NCBI RefSeq assembly: GCF_937988725.1
Contig: NZ_CALKHS010000010.1
Coordinates: forward strand, 186,001 to 250,000
DNA length: 64,000 nucleotides
Reading direction: 5' to 3'
Source of the DNA: an uncultured Castellaniella sp.
Lineage (GTDB): Bacteria; Pseudomonadota; Gammaproteobacteria; Burkholderiales; Burkholderiaceae_B
Shown here: one piece after another, positions 8,436 to 15,851 of the stretch
Layout: each line of letters begins with the position of its first letter
Numbering within the stretch: position 1 is the first letter of the stretch
Position numbers and translations under genes: made by a program
Notes under the pieces: model-generated
Seen by the model: the letters and a program-made list of their open reading frames with translations, nothing else
What the model was told of the DNA's origin: nothing
The model's database searches: none

Positions 8436-9225
8436 GACGGTCGCCTGGCGCGAACTCGGCCACCACGGGCGCGTGGTCCGACGGCTTTTCCCAGCCCCGG
8501 GGGACTTTGTCCACCTGGCAGCCCAGACAGCGCGCGGCCAGATCGGGCGTGGCCAGGATGTGGTCGATGCGCACCCCTGCATTGCGCCGGAAGGACATCA
8601 TGCGGTAATCCCACCAGCTGAAGATCTTGGGCGGCTGTTCGAACAGGCGGAAAGTGTCCCGCAGGCCCAGGTCCAGCAGGTCCTGGAAGGCCTGCCGTTC
8701 CGGGTCGGACACCAGGATGCCGCCCGCCCAGGCGACCGGGTCGTGCACGTCGGCGTCGGTCGGGGCCACGTTGTAGTCCCCCAGGATGGCCAGATCGGGG
8801 TGGGCGGCCATTTCCCGGCCCAGCCAGCGCTGCAGGGCGCCGAACCAGTCCAGCTTGTAGACGTACTTGTCGCTGTCCACGGCCTGGCCGTTGGGGCAGT
8901 AGGCGCTGATGACGCGCACCGGACGGCCCTGGGCATCGGGCAGGGTGGCGGCGATGATGCGCTGCTGCGGATCGTCGTAGCCGGGGATGTTGCGCTGCAC
9001 GTCCAGCGGTTCGGACTTGCTGAGGATCGCCACGCCGTTGTAGGTCTTCTGCCCCGCCCAGCAGGCGTGGTAGCCGATGGCCTCCAGGGCCGCGTGCGGG
9101 AATTTTTCGTCCGGCAGCTTCAGTTCCTGCAGGCACAGGGCATCGACGGGATTGGCTTGCAGCCATTCCAGGACGTGGCCCAGGCGGACGTTCAGGGAAT
9201 TGACGTTCCAGGTGGCGAGTTTCAT
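8431..9225 (-). CDS. xthA: exodeoxyribonuclease III
   Basis: This protein is an AP endonuclease and 3'-5' exonuclease of base-excision repair. The exonuclease-endonuclease-phosphatase fold is clear: MKLATWNVNSLNVR at the start, CLQELKLPDEKFP with the metal-binding Glu, the catalytic LGDYNVAPTDADV, and the C-terminal KPSDHAPVVAEF with the catalytic Asp-His. At 264 residues it is full length. It is the last chromosomal core gene before the accessory region; its start at 9225 is intact, but its native upstream neighbour is replaced by mobile-element sequence. Confidence 0.95.
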   Translation of the reverse strand: MKLATWNVNSLNVRLGHVLEWLQANPVDALCLQELKLPDEKFPHAALEAIGYHACWAGQKTYNGVAILSKSEPLDVQRNIPGYDDPQQRIIAATLPDAQGRPVRVISAYCPNGQAVDSDKYVYKLDWFGALQRWLGREMAAHPDLAILGDYNVAPTDADVHDPVAWAGGILVSDPERQAFQDLLDLGLRDTFRLFEQPPKIFSWWDYRMMSFRRNAGVRIDHILATPDLAARCLGCQVDKVPRGWEKPSDHAPVVAEFAPGDRL

Positions 9226-9294
9226 GCGATGAGTATTACTTTTGTTAATCAGATAGTTATCACATCAGCACAAGCCGCGTTTTTGCTCTAGCTA

Positions 9295-9332
9295 CCCACC
9301 TGGCTACCCAGTTTGAACCCGGTGGGCGTTTT
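9295..9332 (+). terminator. possible hairpin terminator at the island border
   Basis: CCCACC (9295-9300) can pair with GGTGGG (9321-9326) across a 20-base loop, and CGTTTTTC follows. No plus-strand gene ends here in the window, so if this is a terminator it belongs to a lost gene, possibly one removed or displaced by integration. Confidence 0.3.
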
Positions 9333-9362
9333 TCTCTGTGTTGCGTGAATACGACTATGGTA

Positions 9363-9590
9363 TCAGCACGGCGTCTTGTTTCGCTCGATCATGGCATGGA
9401 GGCTGGTGGCGGTGATGCCGCTGGAGCGCTTGCCGATCTTGACCAGCTCCAGCTCGCCGTCATGCACCAGTCGATAGATGGTGGAGCGTGAGACCCCCAG
9501 TTTTGCCTCCGCCACGTTGATGCGGTAAAGCAGCGCCCGTGTTGCTGGGCGGTGGGGAGGGTGAGCGGTGAAGGTGCGTGCTACTGTCAT
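9363..9590 (-). CDS. AlpA-family helix-turn-helix regulator / excisionase-like protein
   Basis: A 75-residue DNA-binding protein with a MerR/AlpA-type winged helix: RINVAEAKLGVSRSTIYRLVHDGELELVKIGKRSSGI. The pattern of a helix-turn-helix followed by K-I-G-x-R-x-S/G and a C-terminal short helix (HAMIERN) is that of AlpA regulators and excisionases that sit beside integrases of islands and P4-like phages. The ATG at 9590 is chosen because AAAGGA lies 8-9 bases upstream. No integrase is seen next to it; its position right beside xthA suggests a border gene of the integrated element. Confidence 0.75.
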   Translation of the reverse strand: MTVARTFTAHPPHRPATRALLYRINVAEAKLGVSRSTIYRLVHDGELELVKIGKRSSGITATSLHAMIERNKTPC

Positions 9591-10457
9591 AAGTCGATCC
9601 TTTCGGGATGGCTGGTAAAAATAGGGGTTCGAAAATGTAAGTACGGGCACTTTGGTAGATGCCCGGAGGGACGCCTGCCAAAGCGGGCTCGCCGGAGCCC
9701 TGGGGGCCGACCCGCCAAGATGCCGCGATGGGGGTCGGGTGTTTGGATCACCCCCGGTAGGGCCAGACGCTGGCCCGCCGGTGGCGGCTCGTCTGGATGC
9801 CGGGGACTGCGGTCTTTCCCGCTGTCGTCAAAGGATTACGTCGCCATCCCTGAGTTTGGGCATTCATATGAATGCACCGGGCGCGTCCCGTTGTGGGAAG
9901 TCCTCGCCGCACGCGGCCATCCATGCCCCACGCGAGGGGCTGGCTGTGATTGGCGGATTTCATCGGTTTTGCTTCAACCCCGATGCCTTACAGGTTGCTG
10001 CGCAGTCGCGTGCCGCGTGATCGGGCAGGGCGCAGTATTCATCGCTTGTTGCTTGTTAAAGAGCTGGTCTGCGTTGAGCAGTTAAAGCTATTGTCAGCAT
10101 TTTGATTAGTTTTGTCAATAGGTAATCAGCTGATTGATTTTTCAAGCAATTCAAGGTTCTACTGGAGGGTGCTAAAGCTTAGCGAATACCACTACGAGTG
10201 GAGGATACGAGGCCAGGGCAAATTGTTTACGGCTGTGACTATCCCGCGGCAAACGAAAGATCATAAAATCGTCAGTCCCCCAGGGGGGCAGGAAAAACGC
10301 TTGGTTCAGATCGGTGCAGATTGTTTCATGCGATGAATGCCGTTTTCTGACCTGCAGTTACAAATTGACTAGCCGGTGCTGAACTTTGGCGCTGCAAAAC
10401 GGCACAAATAAACAACGCGTCGTCATATCTTAATAACGAATTTATCTAATAAAATCC
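9591..10457. other. intergenic border zone without a convincing gene
   Basis: The part from 9650 to 9990 is GC-rich, with several short inverted segments such as the GGGGTCGGGTG...CACCCCC pair near 9729-9755. The part from 10020 to 10457 is AT-rich. On the minus strand 10052-10064 reads GCTCTTTAACAAG, identical to a typical rrn boxA antitermination core; such a motif occurs in leaders of accessory-element genes as well as rRNA operons. Open frames here (for example 10112-10336) have poor starts and no recognisable motifs, so I call no gene. Confidence 0.45.
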
Positions 10458-10721
10458 ATGTTAAACACATGGTTATGGAAGCATATGCGGGATTTTCAGC
10501 CTGTTCGTGATGCCTGTGAAGTGATGGGCGGGATGACCCCATTGGCCAAGAAGTTAGGGTTACCTGTACAGGTAGTCAGCAGCTGGGCGGCAGGTACACG
10601 TCCGGTGCCAATCATCCGCTGTGTGGAGATCGAGGAATTGACGGGCGGTGCTGTCACTCGGAAGCAGCTGCGTCCGGATGACTGGTGGCAGATCTGGCCG
10701 GAGTTGCGGGGGGAGGATTGA
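10458..10721 (+). CDS. Cro/YdaS-type helix-turn-helix regulator
   Basis: An 87-residue protein with an HTH in the middle (MTPLAKKLGLPVQVVSSWAA) followed by TRPVPIIRCVEIEELTGG and TRKQLRPDDW, the layout of Cro/C1-type YdaS repressors of prophages and islands. These proteins bind operators of mobile elements or act as antitoxins. The first ATG at 10458 is used; the core domain would also fit a start at 10485. It is isolated and reads toward the metal island. A toxin partner is not evident. Confidence 0.7.
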   Translation: MLNTWLWKHMRDFQPVRDACEVMGGMTPLAKKLGLPVQVVSSWAAGTRPVPIIRCVEIEELTGGAVTRKQLRPDDWWQIWPELRGED

Positions 10722-10790
10722 ATCGCATGGGTTGCAGGTGATGCGCAGCGATTGCACAAGGCAAAGCAATAGAGCATCTTCGCCGGGCAC

Positions 10791-11276
10791 TTACTGCCTC
10801 GGTTGCAGCGTGATTTCTTTCTGTGCAGCCAGTGCTTTAGGTGGCCAGGAGCTCTTGATATAGGCCAACACCGCCGCTATATCGGGGTCGCTCAATGACT
10901 GGCCATAGGCTGGCATATCGCTCACATATCCGGGTGGCGCGGTTTTCCCAGGCACCAGGCCGTTTTTGACAATGTCAATCAAAAGCGCATCTGGATGATG
11001 CCAAGTGTGCCCTGCTTTATCGTGCGGCGGCGCGGGTAATCGTCCGTTTGGCTTGCGCGTGCGCCAGTCATTCTGGCCTTCAAGCCGTGCTCCATGGCAT
11101 GCGGCACAATTATTGGTGTAGATTTGTCTACCACGGACCAAGAGTGTTTGATCGGACGGGTCAATATAAGCCAGTTTTGAACTCGATGCCGACTGGTACA
11201 TGAACAGACCGGTACCGAGTGCCAAAAAACCAAGCGCACCAAGGAACACAGCGGCTTTTTTCGTGACTATTGTCAT
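10791..11276 (-). CDS. membrane-anchored class I cytochrome c
   Basis: A 161-residue protein with one N-terminal membrane anchor (about residues 8-28) and a single haem site CAACH. A later Met in VSDMPAYGQSLSDPDIAAVLAYI is the likely sixth haem ligand. The order CxxCH, then MPAYG, then an amphipathic C-terminal helix is the mono-haem class I fold. It should face the periplasm and carry electrons; the redox partner is unknown. It is the leftmost gene of the metal island and reads in the same direction as the M23 peptidase 80 bases upstream. Confidence 0.85.
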   Translation of the reverse strand: MTIVTKKAAVFLGALGFLALGTGLFMYQSASSSKLAYIDPSDQTLLVRGRQIYTNNCAACHGARLEGQNDWRTRKPNGRLPAPPHDKAGHTWHHPDALLIDIVKNGLVPGKTAPPGYVSDMPAYGQSLSDPDIAAVLAYIKSSWPPKALAAQKEITLQPRQ

Positions 11277-11356
11277 TGGAATCGTCCTTGCTCACTTTGC
11301 TGTACGGTGAATGTAGCTTGATGGACTACGATTGTTCGGGCGCCGGACCTGACGCT

Positions 11357-11938
11357 TCATTTTTGGGTGTGGGCGGCCAGTTGCCGCTTTTGTCGAACAG
11401 GGTCTACCGGCTGATTATTGACACGCAATTCATAGTGCAGATGGGGGCCACTGGACGTTCCGGTAGAACCGACATACCCAATGATTTGTCCCTTGTCGAC
11501 ATATTCGCCTTTCTCCAAACTATTTTTGAAACGGCTTTGGTGGGCGTAGACAGTAGAATAGATATTGTTATGCTCTACAAAGATCACTTTTCCATATCCG
11601 CTCTGAATGCCGATGAAGGATATCCTGCCGCGAGCTGTCGCCCGGATGGGTGTGCCTTTCGGGGCAGGGTAATCAATACCTTGGTGGCCTGCCCACTTGC
11701 CAGACACGGGATGGAATCGATAACCAAATGCCGAGCTGATGCGTGTTCGTTCGCTCAGTGGCGTGTCGAAAAAAATCTTCCGCAGATTTTCCAGCCGGGA
11801 AGTCGCTTTGTGCGAGTGTTGACCGAGTACATGAGCTGGATCATCGACGATAGAGATTTGCCTCACGCCTGATGCGGCGGCAGTGCTTGTCAAAAAAAAG
11901 CCGGCGATAAGAAACAGATTTCTTGATATGGTATACAT
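11357..11938 (-). CDS. M23-family peptidoglycan metallopeptidase
   Basis: A 193-residue exported protein with a signal peptide (about residues 1-22, ending TAAASG) and a LytM/peptidase_M23 domain. Zinc ligands are visible in GHQGIDYP and in HLHYEL, with the flanking SSAFGYRFHPVSG and YGKVIFVEHNN strands. Members cleave peptide cross-links in peptidoglycan or act as activators of amidases. It lies inside the metal-resistance region, where M23 genes are recurrent accessories; the reason is not known. There is no CopR-type box directly upstream, so it may be read from an upstream unit. Confidence 0.88.
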   Translation of the reverse strand: MYTISRNLFLIAGFFLTSTAAASGVRQISIVDDPAHVLGQHSHKATSRLENLRKIFFDTPLSERTRISSAFGYRFHPVSGKWAGHQGIDYPAPKGTPIRATARGRISFIGIQSGYGKVIFVEHNNIYSTVYAHQSRFKNSLEKGEYVDKGQIIGYVGSTGTSSGPHLHYELRVNNQPVDPVRQKRQLAAHTQK

Positions 11939-12093
11939 GCCAATTCGAACGGATTAAACCGTATCTGGTGATCAAGGCAGTCCTGATCTGTTCGGTTGAT
12001 ACAAACGGCACTGGCCTGTAGTTTCAAGACAGGCCCTGACATCGCATGAAAGCTTTTAACTGTTTGACGAGATATCTTTGTCCTGTGCCTGGT

Positions 12094-12339
12094 TTATTTT
12101 GTGTGCCTGGCATCGCGATCAAGCAAGCCCTTGCGTTCTTCGTACTCGCGGGGCGTGATCTCACCGTTCGCCAGGTGGCGCTGCAGCATTTCGTGGGGCG
12201 ACTCGCGCGCGCGTCTGTGCCGCCCGCTCGTACGCCCCCAGCCGTAGAACACGATGATGCCGACCAGCGCCAACCAGAAGATCCACCAGAAAAAGTGCAT
12301 GCCGCCCATGAAGAAGCCGCCGTTGTAAACCATGTGCAC
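12094..12339 (-). CDS. SHOCT-domain small membrane protein
   Basis: An 81-residue protein with one hydrophobic segment (FFWWIFWLALVGIIVFYGW) and a C-terminal SHOCT motif (HEMLQRHLANGEITPREYEERKGLL). SHOCT proteins are short, often membrane-anchored, of poorly defined function, and are frequent in copper and other metal islands. It lies 4 bases downstream of the DUF302 gene on the same strand, so they form an operon. A hairpin (GGCCTGT...ACAGGCC near 12013-12034) lies downstream. Confidence 0.82.
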   Translation of the reverse strand: MHMVYNGGFFMGGMHFFWWIFWLALVGIIVFYGWGRTSGRHRRARESPHEMLQRHLANGEITPREYEERKGLLDRDARHTK

Positions 12340-12343
12340 TCCC

Positions 12344-12817
12344 TCAGCCCTTGGCTGCCGGGGTTGTGCTACTGGCCAGTGCAGATTTCACCCGCTCAAG
12401 CCGATCGCGCACCTCGTGGGCGATGCGCCCGACCTCGGGGTTCGAGGTCATCTGCAACACCGCAACGGGGTCCATGAAGGCAACGACCAGGCGACCGTCG
12501 GCCTCTTCACGCACGACGACGTTGCAGGGCAGCAGCAGGCCGATGTCGGGTTCAGCCTCCAGGGCGCGGTGGGCCAGCGGCGGATTGCAGGCGCCGAGGA
12601 TGCGGTAGGGTCGCCCCTCGATGCCCAGCTTGGCCTTCATCGTGGCCTGCACGTCGATCTCGGTCAGGACGCCAAAGCCTTCGGCTTTCAGCGCTTCGGT
12701 GACGCGGGCGACGGCCGTCACAAAGTCCTTGTCCTGGATGTCACAGCGAAAACCATAGGGGGTGGCAGGTGGCTGTTGCGCGCTTGCTGCCGTGTGAGGG
12801 GAATTTGAAGTACTCAT
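12344..12817 (-). CDS. DUF302-domain protein
   Basis: A 157-residue protein with the DUF302 fold: FVTAVARVTEALKAEGFGVLTEIDVQATMKAKLG, then YRILGACNPPLAHRALEAEP and GLLLPCNVVVRE. The conserved GACNPP and LPCNVVV segments each hold a Cys, and the family is often linked to metal or redox stress. No signal peptide is evident, so it is probably cytoplasmic. It is flanked by the SHOCT gene (4 bases) and the Met-rich periplasmic protein (10 bases), forming a three-gene unit downstream of the site at 13458. The biochemical role is unknown. Confidence 0.85.
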   Translation of the reverse strand: MSTSNSPHTAASAQQPPATPYGFRCDIQDKDFVTAVARVTEALKAEGFGVLTEIDVQATMKAKLGIEGRPYRILGACNPPLAHRALEAEPDIGLLLPCNVVVREEADGRLVVAFMDPVAVLQMTSNPEVGRIAHEVRDRLERVKSALASSTTPAAKG

Positions 12818-12827
12818 GGCTGATTCC

Positions 12828-13328
12828 TCATTTTGTTGCAGGAAGCGCCTGCAGGCGGTCTGTCATCATCTGCATCATGGACTGCATCATGTCCATACGC
12901 TGCTCCAGCATGTCCTGGCGGGTGGCCATGTCGGCCGACTTGCCCGGCGCTGCGCCTGTGCTCATGCCACTGCCCATGCCGCGGCCCATCATGCTCATGC
13001 CGCCCATGCTACCCATCATATTCATGCCGCCTTGCATGAGTTTCATCTGCTTGGCCATCAGCGCACTGTGCTCCTCGGGCGTCTTCGCGGCCAGCATTGC
13101 ATCGTGCATCTGCTGCATGGCCTTCATCTGGCTGGCATAGTCGGGGGCAGTCGTGCCCGCGCGCATACCTGCGCCCGGGCTACCCGATTGCGCCTGAGCA
13201 GCCTGCGCGACGGTGTCATTTGCCGGATGATGGCTGTCGTTTTGATCGCCATTGGCAGCCCAGGCCGGGGCGGTCAGGGCTGCACTGGTCAGAACGGCAA
13301 TAGATGCAAAGGTACGGAGGTAGGTCAT
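12828..13328 (-). CDS. Met-rich exported protein, candidate periplasmic metal binder
   Basis: A 166-residue protein with a signal peptide (MTYLRTFASIAVLTSAALTA, cleavage near AWA-AN). The mature part has many Met, Gln, Gly and His residues, including an MNMMGSMGGMSMMGRGMGSGM stretch and the helical MDMMQSMMQMMTDRLQ. Such Met clusters are typical of periplasmic Cu(I)/Ag(I) binders. It is the first gene of the unit with DUF302 and SHOCT, and a CusR/CopR-like box lies 130 bases upstream. Metal binding is inference from composition; I do not recognise a named family. Confidence 0.7.
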   Translation of the reverse strand: MTYLRTFASIAVLTSAALTAPAWAANGDQNDSHHPANDTVAQAAQAQSGSPGAGMRAGTTAPDYASQMKAMQQMHDAMLAAKTPEEHSALMAKQMKLMQGGMNMMGSMGGMSMMGRGMGSGMSTGAAPGKSADMATRQDMLEQRMDMMQSMMQMMTDRLQALPATK

Positions 13329-13457
13329 GTTGAACTCCTGGTCAGCTAGAGACAGTTGCGACTGTCAGGGTGCGGCAGCTAATAAACAACTGACGCATGT
13401 ATTGCATTGATATATGAAAGTTTAGCGAAGCGCTTATGTCGATCTGATGACACCAGC

Positions 13458-13474
13458 ATGACAATGTCGTAATG
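13458..13474 (-). promoter_or_regulatory. CopR/CusR-type box 1 (Met-rich protein operon)
   Basis: The 17-mer ATGACAATGTCGTAATG aligns with five other sites in the window (consensus ATkACAAyyttGTAATG). A GATGAC element lies 10-12 bases to its right-hand-gene-distal side, as in the other sites. On the minus strand a TATATCAAT-like -10 follows at about 13407-13415. It lies upstream of the unit starting at 13328. Confidence 0.65.
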
Positions 13475-13626
13475 TAATGGCGGTGCAGGCTTGGTTAGTA
13501 GGTCGTGGTCGTCAACGAGTCCCGCAGGATCTGCTCTGCCTGCCTGGATGTGTTCAAATGGCATCGTGGCCCTCGGGATCCTCCTCAAAACTCGCAGTGT
13601 GATGTGGAACGCGTGCGAGATATTCG

Positions 13627-13713
13627 TCATTGTCCGGTGTCCCAGCGCCGCTTGAAGAAGTTGTAGATCGGCACGTACACCATCCCGGCATACGCCCCGT
13701 ACAGGAAGCTCTC
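13627..13713 (-). pseudogene. 28-codon open tail directly after the DUF2933 stop codon
   Basis: After the TAG that ends the DUF2933 gene, the same frame continues for 28 codons to a TGA and reads like the end of a small membrane protein (FLYGAYAGMVYVPIYNFFKR). It has no start codon of its own with a good ribosome site. It may be the remnant of a neighbouring small-membrane-protein gene fused by deletion. Read-through of the TAG is the other possibility, but there is no evidence for it. Confidence 0.4.
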
Positions 13714-13926
13714 CTAATGAGGATGTGGTTCGCGGCTACCGCCCGTGGCGCTCGGCGGGTTCCCTACGGCCTTTGGGTCGGCGGTCCTGTTCGCGTCGCG
13801 ATCTTCGCCAGAACCCGAGCCATGGCCTCCACCATGTCCTCCATGGCACCCGTGTCCGAACAAGTGCATGGCAATGAACGCCACTCCAAACAGTACCCAG
13901 ATCCAGTTCTCTGTTAGCCAAGCCAT
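13714..13926 (-). CDS. DUF2933 small membrane protein
   Basis: A 70-residue protein: MAWLTENWIWVLFGVAFIAMHLFGHG, one transmembrane segment followed by a Gly/His-rich stretch (GHGCHGGHGGGHG) and a polar tail. This is the DUF2933 layout, found beside copper and other metal-resistance genes; the His/Cys run suggests metal contact. It is downstream of the ICMT-like gene (87 bases) on the same strand and probably shares its transcript. Confidence 0.82.
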   Translation of the reverse strand: MAWLTENWIWVLFGVAFIAMHLFGHGCHGGHGGGHGSGSGEDRDANRTADPKAVGNPPSATGGSREPHPH

Positions 13927-14013
13927 TTCCAGCTCCTTTCGTTGAGATCGTTCAGACGTCGACCTTTCGTTCTGGACAGCCGCGCAAGGCGGCGAGCGAT
14001 TGGTCTTGGCATG

Positions 14014-14688
14014 TCAATGCCGCGGCAGTTCCTGCTCGCTGCCGCCCCTGGAGCGCTCGACCAGTCGCCGCCACTGGCCGATTCGCGGAATGAACATCGG
14101 AACGCGTCGCCGATAGGCGCGATACTCATCGCCGAATTCCGCCAGCACGCGTTTCTCCTCATTTCGTGCAAGCAGCCAATAGATCAGCACAATCACGGGA
14201 AATAGCGTCACCGAGAAGATCGTCGGCCAATGCACGACGCCCTCGCCAAAGAGGCCAATGAACAGGCCGGTGTACTGAGGGTGCCTGACCAGCGCATACA
14301 AGCCACCGGTGGCGAGACGCTTCTCCTTTTGCGCACGGTAGAGCTCGCGCCAGCCCTGGGCGAACAAACCAATGCCGACAAACAGCAAGAGATAGCCGAG
14401 CAGCATCGAGATCATCATGCCCAGCTCACCCACGCCCAGCAGCGTGGACCAGAGACTGGCGCTCAGATTTGCACTGTCTAGCCCGAAGAACCGGACCATC
14501 AGATAGATGGTGAGCGGGAAGCCGTACATCTCGGCGTACAGTGCGATGATGAATGCCTGCACGAGTCCCGCGCTGGCCCATTCACGCCAGGTCTTCGGAG
14601 CCAGGTAGCGGTAGAAGAACCAGGACGCAATCACGATCATGATCGCTGCAATGCCCCAGACGCTTGAATGAGAGATCGATTCATCCAT
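14014..14688 (-). CDS. ICMT/PEMT-family membrane methyltransferase
   Basis: A 224-residue integral membrane protein with about five transmembrane segments and the isoprenylcysteine carboxyl-methyltransferase-type C-terminal core: GGLYALVRHPQYTGLFIGLFGE, then NEEKRVLAEFGDEYRAYRRRVPMFIP. The RHPxYxG and the E-x2-L-x2-x-F-G-xxYxxY motifs bind SAM and the substrate head group. The substrate is unknown; bacterial members of metal islands are usually next to DUF2933, as here. A CopR-type box lies 266 bases upstream of the start. Confidence 0.85.
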   Translation of the reverse strand: MDESISHSSVWGIAAIMIVIASWFFYRYLAPKTWREWASAGLVQAFIIALYAEMYGFPLTIYLMVRFFGLDSANLSASLWSTLLGVGELGMMISMLLGYLLLFVGIGLFAQGWRELYRAQKEKRLATGGLYALVRHPQYTGLFIGLFGEGVVHWPTIFSVTLFPVIVLIYWLLARNEEKRVLAEFGDEYRAYRRRVPMFIPRIGQWRRLVERSRGGSEQELPRH

Positions 14689-14953
14689 GATGGATGTCCT
14701 TTTGAAGCGCTGTGAGGGATCGCCCTGTGTACGGTGCCAGACTCCGTTTGAAGCCGGATGTCCGAGTCTTGAGCGCGTACGACGCCGAGGAGGGTAAAGC
14801 GATGGAAAGTGGTGGCTGGTGTTTCACGTGTGTGCATCCTGTGATCGGAACGAGCAAGATATCGAGGTCGGCCGCTTATACGCGACCCACGCAACTATTG
14901 CATTGATGTATAAGAGTTTAGTGAAGCGCTCATGTCGATCGGATGACGCTGCG

Positions 14954-14970
14954 ATGACAACTTTGCAATG
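14954..14970 (-). promoter_or_regulatory. CopR/CusR-type box 2 (ICMT-DUF2933 unit)
   Basis: ATGACAACTTTGCAATG matches the six-site consensus in the window, with GGATGACGC just to its left. Leftward lies a segment (TTGCATTGATGTATAAGAGTT, one base longer than quoted motifs elsewhere) that is nearly identical to the promoters at boxes 1 and 3. It separates the lgt 3' end from the ICMT gene. The rest of 14689-14953 has no gene that I can support. Confidence 0.65.
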
Positions 14971-14993
14971 TTCACCACCTCAGACTGAGACAG

Positions 14994-15791
14994 TCACGGC
15001 GTCAGTGCGTGGGCCGATCGTCTTGCGGCCCACCAGTAAATAAAAATTCCGAAGAGAATCATGGGTAATGAAAGTAACTGGCCCATCGACAGGCCACCCG
15101 CGAATAAGCCGAGATAGTTATCCGGCTCGCGGGTGAACTCCACCATAAATCTAAAGACCCCGTAGCCCATCAAGAACACCGCACTTGTTTGCCCGATCGG
15201 ACGTGGCTTGCGTGCAAACCACCAGATAAGTGCAAACAGCGCAAAGCCTTCGAGTCCCATTTCATAGAGTTGCGATGGGTGGCGTGCGATGCCGTCCCCC
15301 GTTTGTGGAAACACCATGCCCCAAGGCACTGTGGTGGCGCGGCCCCATAGCTCGCCATTGATAAAGTTGCCCAGGCGCCCAGCAGCCAGGCCCAAAGGGA
15401 TGAGTGGCGCGACAAAGTCGCCAATCTCCAGCAGTGTGCGACCGCGCTTGCGGGCAAAGATCAGCATGGCCACGATTACGCCCAGCAGACCACCGTGAAA
15501 CGACATGCCGCCTTCCCATAGGTAGAGCGCCGAGAGCGGGTGGCTCAGGTACTCGCCCGGTTTGTAAAACAGTACATACCCCAGGCGCCCGCCAATCACC
15601 ACGCCTAGCACGCTGTAAAAGATGATGTCCTCGAGATCGCGTAGGGTCAGGCCGCAGGGGTGATGCCGGATGCGCCAGCGGCCCAGCAGCCATGCCAGGG
15701 CAAAGCCGGTGAGATACATCAGGCCATACCAGTGGATGGCAAGTGGTCCGATTTGCAAGGCGATGGGGTCGATCTGGGGGTATTGCAGCAT
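14994..15791 (-). CDS. lgt: prolipoprotein diacylglyceryl transferase (island copy)
   Basis: Lgt transfers a diacylglyceryl group from phosphatidylglycerol to the lipobox Cys of prolipoproteins in the inner membrane. The family signature GRLGNFINGELWGR is intact, as are the start region IDPIALQIGPLAIHWYGLMYL, HGGLLGVI and RHPSQLYE. At 265 residues and about seven membrane segments it is full length. Because lgt is an essential chromosomal gene, this one inside an accessory island is probably a second copy. It lies downstream of pta-ackA on the same strand. Confidence 0.92.
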   Translation of the reverse strand: MLQYPQIDPIALQIGPLAIHWYGLMYLTGFALAWLLGRWRIRHHPCGLTLRDLEDIIFYSVLGVVIGGRLGYVLFYKPGEYLSHPLSALYLWEGGMSFHGGLLGVIVAMLIFARKRGRTLLEIGDFVAPLIPLGLAAGRLGNFINGELWGRATTVPWGMVFPQTGDGIARHPSQLYEMGLEGFALFALIWWFARKPRPIGQTSAVFLMGYGVFRFMVEFTREPDNYLGLFAGGLSMGQLLSLPMILFGIFIYWWAARRSAHALTP

Positions 15792-15851
15792 GGATGTGGC
15801 CCGATTAAAAGATTACCGTGGATTAGTCATGTTCCAACGTCTGGGCGTCCA

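Noticed and set aside
9291..9330. Possible tRNA fragment (GTTTGAACCC resembles a T-arm)
   Set aside because: No acceptor stem, anticodon arm or CCA-side pairing can be built around it; the segment fits a simple hairpin better.
9552..10085. Long plus-strand open frame over the border zone
   Set aside because: It runs antisense through the AlpA-like start, its composition changes sharply along its length, and no motif or ribosome site supports it.
10112..10336. 74-codon plus-strand frame
   Set aside because: It starts at a TTG with no ribosome site, lies in AT-rich sequence and has no recognisable domain.
12850..13100. Plus-strand frames rich in Cys/His/Pro opposite the Met-rich gene
   Set aside because: They are the antisense of repeated ATG codons of the Met-rich protein, which has a signal peptide and operon context.
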